Shown here: piece by piece, positions 7,567-16,604 of the stretch | Position numbering within the stretch: the first letter of the stretch is position 1 | How the letters are laid out: the number at the start of each line of letters is the position of its first letter | DNA from: Fenollaria massiliensis | GTDB taxonomy: Bacteria; Bacillota; Clostridia; Tissierellales; Peptoniphilaceae | Assembly: GCF_000312505.2 (NCBI RefSeq) | Contig: NZ_HG326225.1 | Location: forward strand, 138,249 to 202,248 | Reading direction: 5' to 3' | Length of the DNA stretch: 64,000 nt | Program-made: the position numbers and the translations under genes | Notes under the pieces: model-generated | The model's database searches: none | What the model was told of the DNA's origin: nothing | What the model saw: the letters and a program-made list of their open reading frames with translations, nothing else

Positions 7567-9307
7567 AACTATTCTCCTTTATCATCCACTTTTTCGCTCT
7601 TTCCTGTGTATTTACCATTTCATAGTAATGTCCTTTTTTTCCATAAAGTTCATTATGATTTCCTTGTTCTTCAATTCTTCCGTTATTTATCAAAATAATT
7701 TGATTAGCGTTTTTAATGGTATTCAATCTGTGAGCAATAACAAAAACTGTCTTTCCTTGCATTAAATGCTCCAAAGCATTATTGATTTTAGCTTCATTAT
7801 CAGGATCAAGAGAAGCTGTAGATTCATCCAACAAAAGAATTGGTGCATCCTTCAGAATCGCTCTTGCAATAGCAATCCTTTGTCGTTCACCGCCGGATAA
7901 TGTACTTCCTCCATCTTTTATTTCCGTTTCATATCCATCCTTCATTTTCAAAATAAATTCATGGCAACAAGCTAATTTTGCAGCTTGATAAACTTCTTCC
8001 TTTGTTGCATTAGGTTTTCCAACCCTGATATTGTTATAAACAGTATCGGTTAACAGTACATTATCTTGAAAAACCTGACTAACATATTTAAGCAACACAT
8101 CAGGTTTTATGGATTTTATATTTTTTCCACCAATTATAATTTCTCCACTATTTACATCCCAAAATCTTGCAATCAAATTAGCGATTGTAGTTTTTCCTCC
8201 ACCGGAAGGACCAATTAAAGCTGTAGAAGTTCCTTCTTTTGCTTCAAAAGAAATATTGTTCAGAATCGTTTTATTTCTATCATAAGAAAAATTTACATTC
8301 TTAAATTGAATATCAAAATTTTCTAATTCAACTTCATTTTCAGAATAAGGCAATGGCTTCGTTTCATAAGCTTTCTCAAGATTACTTGCAGCTAATTTCA
8401 AATCTTTCAATAGTCCATAGGAATGTTGAAAGGCAATAAGAAGTGCAGATAATGCTAAACTCATAAGCATAAAAGCCACAAACTGTTCAGTTCTAACACT
8501 ACCATCTATAAGCAAATATCCTCCTATAAGAAGAACTATCGGAAGCAAAAAGTTAACTGTGATAAAGTACATACTTGTAGGTAACGCCATTTTCTTTTCT
8601 GCGTTTACGCTTGTCTTTCTAACATTTTCAAGTGTATTTATCATTCTTTCAAAATGTTCACTTGTCATATTAGCTGACTTAAACGCTTTCATACCTTGAA
8701 TGTACTCTAAAATAATAGAAATCATCTTAGAATTTAAATTTCTTTTTCTTGCCCCGTATTTTTCTATCAATTTGTTGCCCCATATCAACATAGGATATGC
8801 GATAAGCAATACTAAACACTCTAATAATGCGAGCTTCCAATCGATAAAAAATGTGCCTAATAAAATCAATATTGCTGTAACTGCCGTTTTAATAACCGAT
8901 GGTAAAGTGTGCGTTATGATCAGTTCAAAACTACTCAAATCCTTTGTAAGAGTTGATAATAGATAACCACTACTATTTTTTTGGAAATGACCAAGGCTCA
9001 AACTCCTATAATGATTTGCTAAATCCAAACGCATATCTCCACACATTTCAGCTCCTCTTGAAAAGCTCAAATAGTATGCATGCCTATAAATCAGTATCCT
9101 TGCAATCATACTGATGAAACATATTACCGTATATTCTATGATTAAGGTTTTAGTTAATGTATTTTGCAATATATTAACAACGGTAAAATAGAGCATTAAA
9201 TACAAAACAATGCTTCCTATCGAATCAATAACCATTAGAAAAATCGGTAAATACAATTTTTCTTTTTTATCTTTCAGAAGTGTTCTAATAATCTTAAGCA
9301 TTTGCAT
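7553..9307 (-). CDS. Half ABC transporter, YbtQ/IrtB-like (permease-ATPase)
   Basis: 584 aa: an N-terminal six-helix exporter-type membrane domain (about 1-310), then an ATPase with Walker A GPSGGGKTT (about 367-375), signature LSGGERQR, Walker B ILLLDESTASLDP and H-loop AHRLNTI. Pairs of such half transporters next to an AraC regulator and iron genes resemble the YbtP-YbtQ system, which imports iron-siderophore complexes despite an exporter fold; related pairs export peptides or drugs. It overlaps the partner gene by 14 bp at its start and feoA by 14 bp at its end. The ABC class is certain; the iron-related substrate is inferred from context. Confidence 0.85.
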   Translation of the reverse strand: MQMLKIIRTLLKDKKEKLYLPIFLMVIDSIGSIVLYLMLYFTVVNILQNTLTKTLIIEYTVICFISMIARILIYRHAYYLSFSRGAEMCGDMRLDLANHYRSLSLGHFQKNSSGYLLSTLTKDLSSFELIITHTLPSVIKTAVTAILILLGTFFIDWKLALLECLVLLIAYPMLIWGNKLIEKYGARKRNLNSKMISIILEYIQGMKAFKSANMTSEHFERMINTLENVRKTSVNAEKKMALPTSMYFITVNFLLPIVLLIGGYLLIDGSVRTEQFVAFMLMSLALSALLIAFQHSYGLLKDLKLAASNLEKAYETKPLPYSENEVELENFDIQFKNVNFSYDRNKTILNNISFEAKEGTSTALIGPSGGGKTTIANLIARFWDVNSGEIIIGGKNIKSIKPDVLLKYVSQVFQDNVLLTDTVYNNIRVGKPNATKEEVYQAAKLACCHEFILKMKDGYETEIKDGGSTLSGGERQRIAIARAILKDAPILLLDESTASLDPDNEAKINNALEHLMQGKTVFVIAHRLNTIKNANQIILINNGRIEEQGNHNELYGKKGHYYEMVNTQERAKKWMIKENSYGEA

Positions 9308-11060
9308 TTACCCCCTCTCCAAAGTAATCTTTTGTGTATGTATTCCACATACTTTCATAGACCCCTTTTCTTTCTAAAAGAGTTTTATGTGTTCCAACCT
9401 CTACGACTTCCCCTTCATCAAATACAACAATTTGATCTGCATTCTTAATAGTATGCAAACGATGAGCAATCATAATGATTGTTTTATTTTTCAACAAGTT
9501 TTGAAGTGCTAACTGTATCTGGTACTCATTTTCTATATCTGAATAGGAAGTTGCTTCATCAAAAATAATAATTGGAGAATCTTTGAGTATTGCCCTTGCG
9601 ATTGAGATTCTTTGTTGCTGTCCACCTGACAATTTCACCCCTTGATCCCCGATTCTTGTCTGATATCCATTCGGTAAACTCATAATAAAGTCATGAATTT
9701 GTGCTGCTTTTGCAGCCTCAATAATCTTATTTTCATCTGTATCTGTTCCCATACGAATATTCTCATAGAGAGTGTCCTCCAAAAGAAATACATCTTGAAA
9801 AACAAATGATGTAATGTCCATCAAATTATCTATTTTTAATTCATTGATCGGTATGTCGTTAATTTTAATTGCTCCACTTGTTACATCCCAGTACCTCCCA
9901 ATCAATTGTGCAGCAGTTGTCTTGCCTGCACCGGAAGGTCCCACAAAAGCATTTATTGTATTCGGTTTTAAGGATAAATTTATATGTTGTAATGCTTTAT
10001 TTTTTGTTTCTTCATCGTCATAACTGAAAGTAACGTCTTTAAAATCTATTTTCATACACTCATTCTTGTTTATGATTTTTGTTCCGTCTTTCAATTCATC
10101 CATATCCATTATTTTTTTTATGTTATCCAATCCGCTTCCAAGCTCCATAGATTGCATAAAGATTGTTACCATATTTAAGAACGAAACAAAAAAGCACATT
10201 GTAAGCATAATAAATAGCAAATAGGATGTTGCTGATAAAGAATTTCTCAAAAAGAAATATCCTCCGAACGGCAATGTAAATAAGATTGCTGAATCCAAAA
10301 CCACTAAGGTTATTGATAAAGGATAGCAAGAGCTCATACACATCTTTTTCCAACAAGTAATATACGCATTCAATGAGCTTCTATATTGTTCAAATTTTTC
10401 TGCTGTTAAATGATACATTTTTATTACAGGCATAGCCTTTATAAATTCGTTTGCCGAAGCATTTAAATCAGCAATATCTTCGGATAGCTCCGTTGACATA
10501 TCCGGATAATTTTTCATTAGCATCATAGGAATTCCTAATCCCAAAATCATAGGAATAAGCATAACAAGTGCCATCATCCAATTTAATTTCAACATGAAAA
10601 TGAACATAATAACCGGAACAACTGCTGCCTGAGCTAATTCCAAAGTGCTATGAGCCAAAAAATTTTCAACTCTATCTACATCATCAAACAACAATGTTTT
10701 AATTTCTCCGGGGGCATGCTCTTGAAAGAATCCCAAATTAAATTTTGAAATATGATTTACAACTTTCAGCTTAATTCTGTGTATTGTGTTAAAAGCTGCT
10801 GTATGAGATAAAATGCCCGCAAAGGACATTAGTATTGCTTGCAAAACAGCACTTATAATTCCTATACCTGCCCACATTAAAATTTCTGTATACGAAATAT
10901 TCTTCTGGAATATCATTAGTAATATCTTATAAACTACAAAATAAGGAACTAATGATAAAGCCGCAGAAATGACAGATAAAAACATTCCTAAATGTAGCTT
11001 TTTTCTCTCATCTTTTGCTAATTGGAATACATAAGATATCCCTGTCTTCTTTTTTTCCAT
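9294..11060 (-). CDS. Half ABC transporter, YbtP/IrtA-like (permease-ATPase), first gene of the iron operon
   Basis: 588 aa: a membrane domain with six hydrophobic segments (about 20-300), then an ATPase with Walker A GPSGAGKTT, signature LSGGQQQR, Walker B IIIFDEATSYSD and H-loop AHRLHTI. The D-loop reads SYSD rather than the usual SALD; heterodimeric exporters often have one degenerate site, but the Walker B glutamate is kept. It forms the likely heterodimer with the next gene. The start has AGGAGAT upstream and lies 216 bp from the divergent AraC gene, with the promoter between them. Confidence 0.85.
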   Translation of the reverse strand: MEKKKTGISYVFQLAKDERKKLHLGMFLSVISAALSLVPYFVVYKILLMIFQKNISYTEILMWAGIGIISAVLQAILMSFAGILSHTAAFNTIHRIKLKVVNHISKFNLGFFQEHAPGEIKTLLFDDVDRVENFLAHSTLELAQAAVVPVIMFIFMLKLNWMMALVMLIPMILGLGIPMMLMKNYPDMSTELSEDIADLNASANEFIKAMPVIKMYHLTAEKFEQYRSSLNAYITCWKKMCMSSCYPLSITLVVLDSAILFTLPFGGYFFLRNSLSATSYLLFIMLTMCFFVSFLNMVTIFMQSMELGSGLDNIKKIMDMDELKDGTKIINKNECMKIDFKDVTFSYDDEETKNKALQHINLSLKPNTINAFVGPSGAGKTTAAQLIGRYWDVTSGAIKINDIPINELKIDNLMDITSFVFQDVFLLEDTLYENIRMGTDTDENKIIEAAKAAQIHDFIMSLPNGYQTRIGDQGVKLSGGQQQRISIARAILKDSPIIIFDEATSYSDIENEYQIQLALQNLLKNKTIIMIAHRLHTIKNADQIVVFDEGEVVEVGTHKTLLERKGVYESMWNTYTKDYFGEGVNANA

Positions 11061-11086
11061 TAGTTATTCCATCTCCTTTCCTGACC

Positions 11087-11141
11087 GTTAGCTATATCTA
11101 ACTAACTACACTTATTATAAAGCTAATTTTTTATAACTCAA
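11087..11141 (-). promoter_or_regulatory. Promoter of the ABC-feo operon with an inverted repeat
   Basis: On the minus strand TTGAGT (11136-11141), a 16-bp spacer and TATAAT (11114-11119) form a near-consensus promoter about 50 bp before the first ABC gene. Downstream of the -10, 11087-11102 is an inverted repeat, GTTAGCTATATCTAAC, a possible regulator site (AraC protein or an iron repressor). It is not an obvious Fur box. Confidence 0.6.
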
Positions 11142-11208
11142 AATCTAACCATGAATTTCGGTATTCCTTTTAATCCCTTTATCTGTAAGCTTTTCATCAG
11201 TATTTCTA

Positions 11209-11255
11209 TTTACAATTTTATAAATTTGTGATATAATTAAATAAATTTGTGATAT
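11209..11255 (+). promoter_or_regulatory. araC promoter overlapped by two 15-bp direct repeats
   Basis: TTTACA (11209-11214), a 17-bp spacer and TATAAT (11232-11237) precede the AraC start at 11277. Two perfect direct repeats ATAAATTTGTGATAT start at 11220 and 11241, exactly 21 bp (two helical turns) apart, and the first covers the -10. This is the usual geometry of tandem AraC half-sites and suggests autorepression. The ribosome binding site is AGAGGTG. Confidence 0.65.
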
Positions 11256-11276
11256 TAAAAGAGGTGAGCAGAATTT

Positions 11277-12248
11277 ATGGATAGAACAGTTATTGATTAT
11301 TTAACAAACTTAGTACATGACGCTCCTTTTATTCCTGTTCCAACTTTATCAACTGAAAACAAACAAATCTTTCAAATAGATCCCCATTTTGGCAAAGGTA
11401 CTTTTCGCATACTAAAGTTTGACAGCAGTTTAATTCTAATTTTAATCGCTAACTTTACTCCAAATAAAACACTTGAAAAAATAACTGAAGTATCTGAAAA
11501 GTATTTAGAGATTAGTCAATTTGAAACAGAAAGCAGCTCATTTAAAGTTGGTGGAAGGAAGTTAAATAATGTAGAAAAAGGTATCTATTGCTACTTAAAT
11601 ACAGAAAAGAAAACTTATACCTATTGTGAGGCAAATAAGCCTGTAAAGTTTACGAAAATAATCTTAACCAAAGAATACTTTGATACTTTCTTAAAATTAA
11701 AATATGATGATTTTGAATATGAAAAAGCAAAGATTCTCAATTCTTATTTGTTAAAAACTCAAAATTCTCCGCAGTTGAATTTTATATTTCAACAGATAAG
11801 AGAATCCCAAGCTGAAGGAAAGATTTTGCCTTTATATTTGGAAAGCAAAGTTATGGAACTATTATCTATCATAATTACAGAGTTAGAAGAAAAGGGAAAA
11901 AATATATCCGTTGTCTTAACTAAAAAAGATAAGCAAAATCTGAAAAGGGCTGTATCGGCTATGAAAAAAGATTTATCGGTTCATATTGACGGACTTGAAC
12001 TCTCTAAAATTGCTTTAATGAGTCCTGCACGATTTCAATTAGCTTTTCGCAAATACTACGGTGTTCCTCCCTACGAGTACTTAAAAGAATTAAGGCTTAA
12101 TAAGGCATTATTATTGCTGAAAAATCCTGAGTATAAAATATCTACGATAGCAGAAAAAGTTGGCTATACACACACAGGACATTTTGCTAAAATATTCAAA
12201 TCAACTTATGGTATCACACCAAGTAAATATAGAAGTACAATTACTTAA
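11277..12248 (+). CDS. AraC-family transcription regulator (YbtA-like)
   Basis: 323 aa. The C-terminal third (about 222-323) is a double helix-turn-helix AraC domain: KIALMSPARFQLAFRKYYG, then PYEYLKELRLNKALLLL, then ISTIAEKVGYTHTGHFAKIF and the signature YGITPSKYR. The N-terminal 200 residues should bind an effector and have no recognizable fold. It is divergent from the two ABC genes and feoAB, the same arrangement as YbtA with ybtPQ, so it likely controls that operon, perhaps sensing an iron-siderophore. Direct repeats over its own promoter suggest autoregulation. Confidence 0.88.
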   Translation: MDRTVIDYLTNLVHDAPFIPVPTLSTENKQIFQIDPHFGKGTFRILKFDSSLILILIANFTPNKTLEKITEVSEKYLEISQFETESSSFKVGGRKLNNVEKGIYCYLNTEKKTYTYCEANKPVKFTKIILTKEYFDTFLKLKYDDFEYEKAKILNSYLLKTQNSPQLNFIFQQIRESQAEGKILPLYLESKVMELLSIIITELEEKGKNISVVLTKKDKQNLKRAVSAMKKDLSVHIDGLELSKIALMSPARFQLAFRKYYGVPPYEYLKELRLNKALLLLKNPEYKISTIAEKVGYTHTGHFAKIFKSTYGITPSKYRSTIT

Positions 12249-12272
12249 ACTAATATTAGAATTCAATATGTG

Positions 12273-12335
12273 CTTAACGCTTGCTACCATAATCAGTCTT
12301 TTGTAGCAAGCACAGTAAGTGTACGGACACTTACG
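12273..12335 (+). repeat. Hairpin-rich 63-bp repeat, candidate oriT half (copy 1)
   Basis: Two nested inverted repeats: GCTTGCTAC...GTAGCAAGC (12279-12311) and GTAAGTGT...ACACTTAC (about 12315-12333). A nearly identical copy lies at 42284-42346 in element 2, with changes mainly in the loops. It sits directly upstream of mobC and the relaxase, where oriT hairpins are expected. An oriT role is inferred from position and structure. Confidence 0.55.
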
Positions 12336-12345
12336 GAAAATTGAC

Positions 12346-12377
12346 GAAGCAGCCCTTTGGGATCTGCTTCTTTTTTT
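12346..12377 (+). terminator. Rho-independent terminator between the hairpin repeat and mobC
   Basis: GAAGCAG and CTGCTTC form a stem around CCCTTTGGGAT and are followed by TTTTTTT. It ends plus-strand transcription from araC before the mobilization genes. Confidence 0.75.
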
Positions 12378-12379
12378 AT

Positions 12380-12421
12380 CAATTTTTAGCTTGTTAGGGA
12401 GAACCCTAAGACCCCGAGATA
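12380..12421 (+). repeat. Conserved mob leader with a TTAGGG/CCCTAA inverted repeat (copy 1)
   Basis: About 42 bp before mobC, holding TTAGGGAGAACCCTAA followed by GACCCCGAGAT. The same sequence with three changes is at 34312-34353 in front of the decayed mobC. Conservation while the genes around it decay suggests a functional site such as a relaxosome binding or nick region. mobC's AAAGGAGG follows. Confidence 0.5.
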
Positions 12422-12442
12422 CATTCAAAGGAGGAACTAACT

Positions 12443-12799
12443 ATGGCAAATAGAATAAGAAACGAAAGACTTGAAATTAAACTAACTGAAGACGAAAAGG
12501 CTCTTTTTGAAGAGAAAAAAAGACTTGCGAAGTGTAGAAACATGAGCCATTTCATCCGCAAATGCGTTTTGGAAAAGGAAATTTATCAAGTGGATTTAGA
12601 CCCTTTCAGAGATTTACAAGGCTTACTTTCTAATGCAACAAACAACATCAATCAGATTGCAAAGCGAGTAAATTCGACAGGTGTAATCTACAAAGAGGAC
12701 ATCAGTGATATAAAAAAAGAGATTGAACATTTCTCAAAAGAGCTGTGGCAAATTCATTCACTACTTCTGAAAAGAACATCTGAAACGGAAGGTGAATAA
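12443..12799 (+). CDS. mobC: MobC-family relaxosome accessory protein
   Basis: 118 aa of the bacterial mobilization protein MobC family. An N-terminal ribbon-helix-helix-like part (NERLEIKLTEDEKALFEEKK, then MSHFIRKCVLEKEI) is followed by the signature LLSNATNNINQIAKRVNSTG and a helical tail. MobC helps the relaxase open DNA at oriT. It starts behind AAAGGAGG, and the relaxase gene begins 2 bp after its stop. A frameshifted relative is at 34372. Confidence 0.93.
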   Translation: MANRIRNERLEIKLTEDEKALFEEKKRLAKCRNMSHFIRKCVLEKEIYQVDLDPFRDLQGLLSNATNNINQIAKRVNSTGVIYKEDISDIKKEIEHFSKELWQIHSLLLKRTSETEGE

Positions 12800-12801
12800 T
12801 A

Positions 12802-14133
12802 ATGGCTATTACAAAAATACACCCAATAAAATCGACTCTTAATCTTGCTATCGACTACATTGTAAATGGAGATAAAACAGACGAGCAGCTTTTAGTAAGC
12901 ACTCATAAATGCCACGAATCAACTGCTCACACTCAGTTTTTAAGGACACGAAATGACGCAGGAACAAAAGGAACCGTTCTTGCAAGACATCTCATTCAAT
13001 CATTTTTACCGGGAGAAACAAGCCCTGAATTGGCTCACCAGATTGGTATGGAGCTGTGTAAAAAGATACTCAAAGATGAGTACGAATTTGTCTTATCTAC
13101 TCACGTAGATAAGGGGCATATCCACAATCACATCATCTTCAATAATGTAAATATGGTAACAGGTAGGTGCTACCAGTCTAACAAGAAAAGCTACCACCAA
13201 ATCCGTTATCAGAGTGATAAACTCTGCAAAGAAAATAGCCTATCTGTCATTGACGAGTTTTACGAAAGCTATAAGAAAAAATATAAGACTAACGGTAAAT
13301 CTTGGTATGAGAATGAACAGGCAAAGCGTGGTACTTCTTGGAAAAGTAGACTTCAATTTGACATTGACAGAATGATTAAACAGTCTAAGGATTGGGACGA
13401 ATTTTTAAAGAAGATGGCTGATCTTGGCTATGAAATCAAATACGGTAAGCACATTGCTTTTAAGCCAAAAGATAAGGCGAGATTTACAAGGACTAAAACA
13501 ATCGGAGAAGATTATACCGAAGAAAGATTAAAAGAACGAATTGCAGAAAGAGAGTTTATCAAGACTCCTGCCGTCAAAAAACGCATCGGCAATGTTATTG
13601 ACATGAACACAAATGTTAAAGTAAAAGAAAGCAAAGGCTATGAATATTGGGCAACCAAACATAACCTTAATACAATGGCTGAGTCTGTTATTTATATCAG
13701 AGAACATGGCATTAAATCCGTTAAACAGCTTGACGAGTATATTCAAAAAGCAGCCGATGAAAGGCAAAATATACAAGAGAAAATCAAAGAAATTGATAAG
13801 GAAATGCAGAAGCTTTCTACCACTATGGAGCAAGTTCATACCGTTAAAAAATACAGAGCGTGCTACAAGGAATATACTGCTAATCCGTCTGACAAGGCAT
13901 TTTTTGAAGAGTACAAAGCTCAGATTACCCTATATGAAAATGCTCTCTCAGAGCTTAAAAAATCTTATTCCAAGCTCCCAAATTCAAAGGATATTTTAGC
14001 TGAGCTTGATAAATTACAAGAAAAAAAGAATACCCTTATGCAAGAGTATTCTTCCTCAAAATCCACTATGGACGAGCTTTATCAAATACGAAAGAACTAT
14101 GGAATTTACATGGGCAAGGAGATGGAGAGATAG
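12802..14133 (+). CDS. MobA/VirD2-type relaxase (PF03432-like)
   Basis: 443 aa. The N-terminal relaxase domain has a candidate catalytic tyrosine near residue 19 (AIDYIV), and the metal-binding histidine motif HVDKGHIHNHIIFNNV with His101, His106, His108 and His110. A long C-terminal helical region with coiled coil (IQEKIKEIDKEMQKLSTTME) follows, as in other Firmicute MobC-linked relaxases. It nicks oriT and leads transfer of the single strand using another element's conjugation machinery, since no type IV secretion genes are in the window. It is the last gene of element 1 and is followed by a terminator. Confidence 0.93.
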   Translation: MAITKIHPIKSTLNLAIDYIVNGDKTDEQLLVSTHKCHESTAHTQFLRTRNDAGTKGTVLARHLIQSFLPGETSPELAHQIGMELCKKILKDEYEFVLSTHVDKGHIHNHIIFNNVNMVTGRCYQSNKKSYHQIRYQSDKLCKENSLSVIDEFYESYKKKYKTNGKSWYENEQAKRGTSWKSRLQFDIDRMIKQSKDWDEFLKKMADLGYEIKYGKHIAFKPKDKARFTRTKTIGEDYTEERLKERIAEREFIKTPAVKKRIGNVIDMNTNVKVKESKGYEYWATKHNLNTMAESVIYIREHGIKSVKQLDEYIQKAADERQNIQEKIKEIDKEMQKLSTTMEQVHTVKKYRACYKEYTANPSDKAFFEEYKAQITLYENALSELKKSYSKLPNSKDILAELDKLQEKKNTLMQEYSSSKSTMDELYQIRKNYGIYMGKEMER

Positions 14134-14148
14134 TGTTCTCTCCTCTTT
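14124..14148 (+). terminator. Terminator after the relaxase gene
   Basis: GGAGAGA and TTCTCTCC pair across the stop codon of the relaxase and are followed by a T-rich tract. The converging permease gene begins 25 bp further on. Confidence 0.65.
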
Positions 14149-14174
14149 TTAAATTCCTAAATTTGTTTTCATAA

Positions 14175-14906
14175 CTATTTTTTACGAACTCTCATTTTCT
14201 TTAGTATTCTATGTGAAATAAAACAGCAACCAATATTTACGATTATGCTAATCAGCAATTCCATAACTGGTGTTTTATATAGTCCCGATAAAACGAATAC
14301 AGATGATATTGGATATATGGCTCTTACAACTTCCTTTGAGGCAAAGAAAATTCCTATAAAGGAGTATATTTCAGCGATAATCAGAGCTATCCAGTAGCTT
14401 CTTTTTACAAGTCCAACAAATGCAATAATTGGAGATATTGCCATAAAAACACCTATTCCAGTTAATACATATACAACAAAATAATGAACTACCTCACTCA
14501 TGTTTACCGCATTTAAATGCAATACCGCTTCTATAATTAAAGATACCATAAACAATATTAGATAAACAAAAATGCTACCCAACAGAGTAATTATCATTTT
14601 TGCAGTAATCATATTACTCTCATCTATTGGTATTAACTTTAATGATTTGAGTACATCTTCTTGTTCTTCACGACAAATAATATATCCTCCAAACAATGCT
14701 ATCAAACTTGGCAATACAAAATATGTTGTTAAAGACTGCACTTGTAAAATATACCATCCAAATGTGTCTATATACTTTTTCCCACCAAATGAAAATTGTC
14801 CTTGAAGAAATACAACTCCCAAAGTCATCATGAGTGCAAATACAAGCAAAAATATCAATTTTGATCTGTGAAGTTTTTTATATTCAGCTAATAAAAGCGT
14901 CTTCAT
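14175..14906 (-). CDS. ABC-2 permease, lantibiotic-protection type (LanG-like)
   Basis: About 243 aa from MKTLLLAEYKKLHRSK; this ATG overlaps the stop of the previous gene as TAATG and has GGAGAGG upstream. Six hydrophobic segments and the N-terminal cytoplasmic amphipathic stretch are typical of the second permease of LanFEG or BcrAB-like exporters. It would form a complex with the ATPase at 15630 and the permease at 14906, removing bacteriocins or bacitracin-like peptides from the membrane. It is the last gene of the operon. The substrate is not visible. Confidence 0.78.
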   Translation of the reverse strand: MKTLLLAEYKKLHRSKLIFLLVFALMMTLGVVFLQGQFSFGGKKYIDTFGWYILQVQSLTTYFVLPSLIALFGGYIICREEQEDVLKSLKLIPIDESNMITAKMIITLLGSIFVYLILFMVSLIIEAVLHLNAVNMSEVVHYFVVYVLTGIGVFMAISPIIAFVGLVKRSYWIALIIAEIYSFIGIFFASKEVVRAIYPISSVFVLSGLYKTPVMELLISIIVNIGCCFISHRILKKMRVRKK

Positions 14907-15637
14907 TACCATCCTCTCCTTTTCAATAATAATTTTGTAACTATTGTAAATCCAACTACCCATACCCCTATGCAAAGAAGAGAATAAAATATATTTATAT
15001 CTTGATTTAATATTATTCCCGGAACATCCCTCAAAACAATTGCTGTAGAGCTTGATAATGGATGCACATACATATTAACCATTAAAATTACAAATCCAGA
15101 AAACGCATAAACAATTGTCAAGCAAATAGGTAGAATATATTTTTTTGTCAAAAATGCGACAGATAAAATAGGAAGCATAGAAACTGCTAAAAGTCCACTA
15201 ATCTCAAAACACTTTCTAATAAGAAAAATAAACAAAGAATAATCTATCTCTATATGATGAATGATTTTCCCAAAAAGAAGCGTAAATAGAATTGAAAGAC
15301 TCATAAATACTAAAGTGTAAATAAGCACAATTACAAATTTGCTAATCAAAAGTTTCGTCTTTTGTACCGGAACAATCCATAATGCTTTAAAAGTATCATT
15401 CTCATACTCTGCTGACACAATCATTGTGGAAAATATACCTAGTATAATTGGCAAAATCAGCCATAAATTATAACTAAAGATTGTCCATTTGAAATATTTC
15501 ATTGCATTATCTGAAAGATCTATATTCCCAAAATATATAGTGGCAAGCAATGGCATTAAGAGTGTTGCCAGAAACATCATCCAAACAATCTTTTTCCTTT
15601 TCAATTTAAGAAACTCTACTTTAACTAAATTAAGCAA
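14906..15637 (-). CDS. ABC-2 permease, lantibiotic-protection type (LanE-like)
   Basis: 243 aa with six transmembrane segments, starting MLNLVKVEFLKLKRKKIVWM, the usual positively charged N-terminus of LanE/LanG permeases. It carries the EYENDTFKALWIVPV segment seen in this family after TM2. It overlaps the ATPase gene upstream by 8 bp and the next permease by 1 codon, so the three are translationally coupled. Confidence 0.8.
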   Translation of the reverse strand: MLNLVKVEFLKLKRKKIVWMMFLATLLMPLLATIYFGNIDLSDNAMKYFKWTIFSYNLWLILPIILGIFSTMIVSAEYENDTFKALWIVPVQKTKLLISKFVIVLIYTLVFMSLSILFTLLFGKIIHHIEIDYSLFIFLIRKCFEISGLLAVSMLPILSVAFLTKKYILPICLTIVYAFSGFVILMVNMYVHPLSSSTAIVLRDVPGIILNQDINIFYSLLCIGVWVVGFTIVTKLLLKRRGW

Positions 15638-16553
15638 TTCCCTCTCCTCCGGTTATTTTTTTGAAGTAATCTTCCAAAGAATCATTACATATTTGTGATG
15701 AAATCACTGATATTTCATTCATAACCAACGACTTGTTAATTTTTGCCATATCTAATCCATGACTATATATCCTTATATGATTATTATCTTCAACAGAATA
15801 ATTTGTTATTACAAACTCTTTTTCCAGAATAGTCGCAGCTTTTGATACATCTGATACTTCCAAAATAATGTACTTTCTATTTTTCTTATTTAATTCTTCC
15901 ATACTGTTTTCTTCTAATAAAACTCCTTTATCTATAATGCCCACTGTATCAGCAAGAAGTGTTATTTCAGATAGAATATGACTGGAAATCAAAATTGTTT
16001 TTCCTTTTTTTACACTTAAATCTTTTATAAAATCTCTAACTTCTGCTATACCTATTGGATCTAATCCATTTGTCGGTTCATCTAAAATTAAAACTTCAGG
16101 ATCATGTAAAATTGCATTAGCTATTCCCAGTCTTTGTTTCATTCCTAAAGAATAATTCCCAAAGAGTTTTTTATCTTTATATGGCAGACCAACTACTTCT
16201 AAAGCATTTTTAACTGCATTTGGAAAAGCCGTTCCTCTTAACATTGCAAATATTTCCAAATTTTCTGTCCCTGTAAGATTAGGATAAAATCCCGGTGTTT
16301 CAATAATTGCACCAATTCTTGGATAAATCTTTTTCTCATTACCTTTTATGTTTTGATTGAAAACACTTACTTCACCATTTGAAATATCCGTAAGACCCAA
16401 TATCATCTTCATAATGGTTGTTTTCCCTGCTCCATTTCTCCCTAACAACCCATATATAGAACCTTTTTCAATGTGTAAATTTACAGAATTGACAACCGTT
16501 TGTTCTCCATAAACCTTTGTCAAATTCTTTGTTTCGATAATATAATTTTTCAT
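15630..16553 (-). CDS. ABC ATPase, lantibiotic-protection/BcrA type (LanF-like)
   Basis: 307 aa. Walker A GRNGAGKTT (about 38-46), Q-loop near IGAIIETPGFYPNLTG, signature YSLGMKQRLGIA, Walker B VLILDEPTNGLDP and switch histidine ISSHIL, followed by a C-terminal domain of about 90 residues usual in BcrA/LanF proteins. It energizes the two permeases that follow. Upstream are a lipoprotein and a third permease, and beyond them a two-component system, matching BceRS- or LanRK-regulated self-protection modules. Confidence 0.9.
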   Translation of the reverse strand: MKNYIIETKNLTKVYGEQTVVNSVNLHIEKGSIYGLLGRNGAGKTTIMKMILGLTDISNGEVSVFNQNIKGNEKKIYPRIGAIIETPGFYPNLTGTENLEIFAMLRGTAFPNAVKNALEVVGLPYKDKKLFGNYSLGMKQRLGIANAILHDPEVLILDEPTNGLDPIGIAEVRDFIKDLSVKKGKTILISSHILSEITLLADTVGIIDKGVLLEENSMEELNKKNRKYIILEVSDVSKAATILEKEFVITNYSVEDNNHIRIYSHGLDMAKINKSLVMNEISVISSQICNDSLEDYFKKITGGEGIA

Positions 16554-16604
16554 TTCACTTTTCCTCCTTATTTTGTTACATCATTTTCTGCACTCTATTA
16601 CATA

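Noticed and set aside
12201-12428. Minus-strand frame opposite the araC end and oriT region
   Set aside because: It runs through hairpins and a terminator and has no ribosome site or family match.
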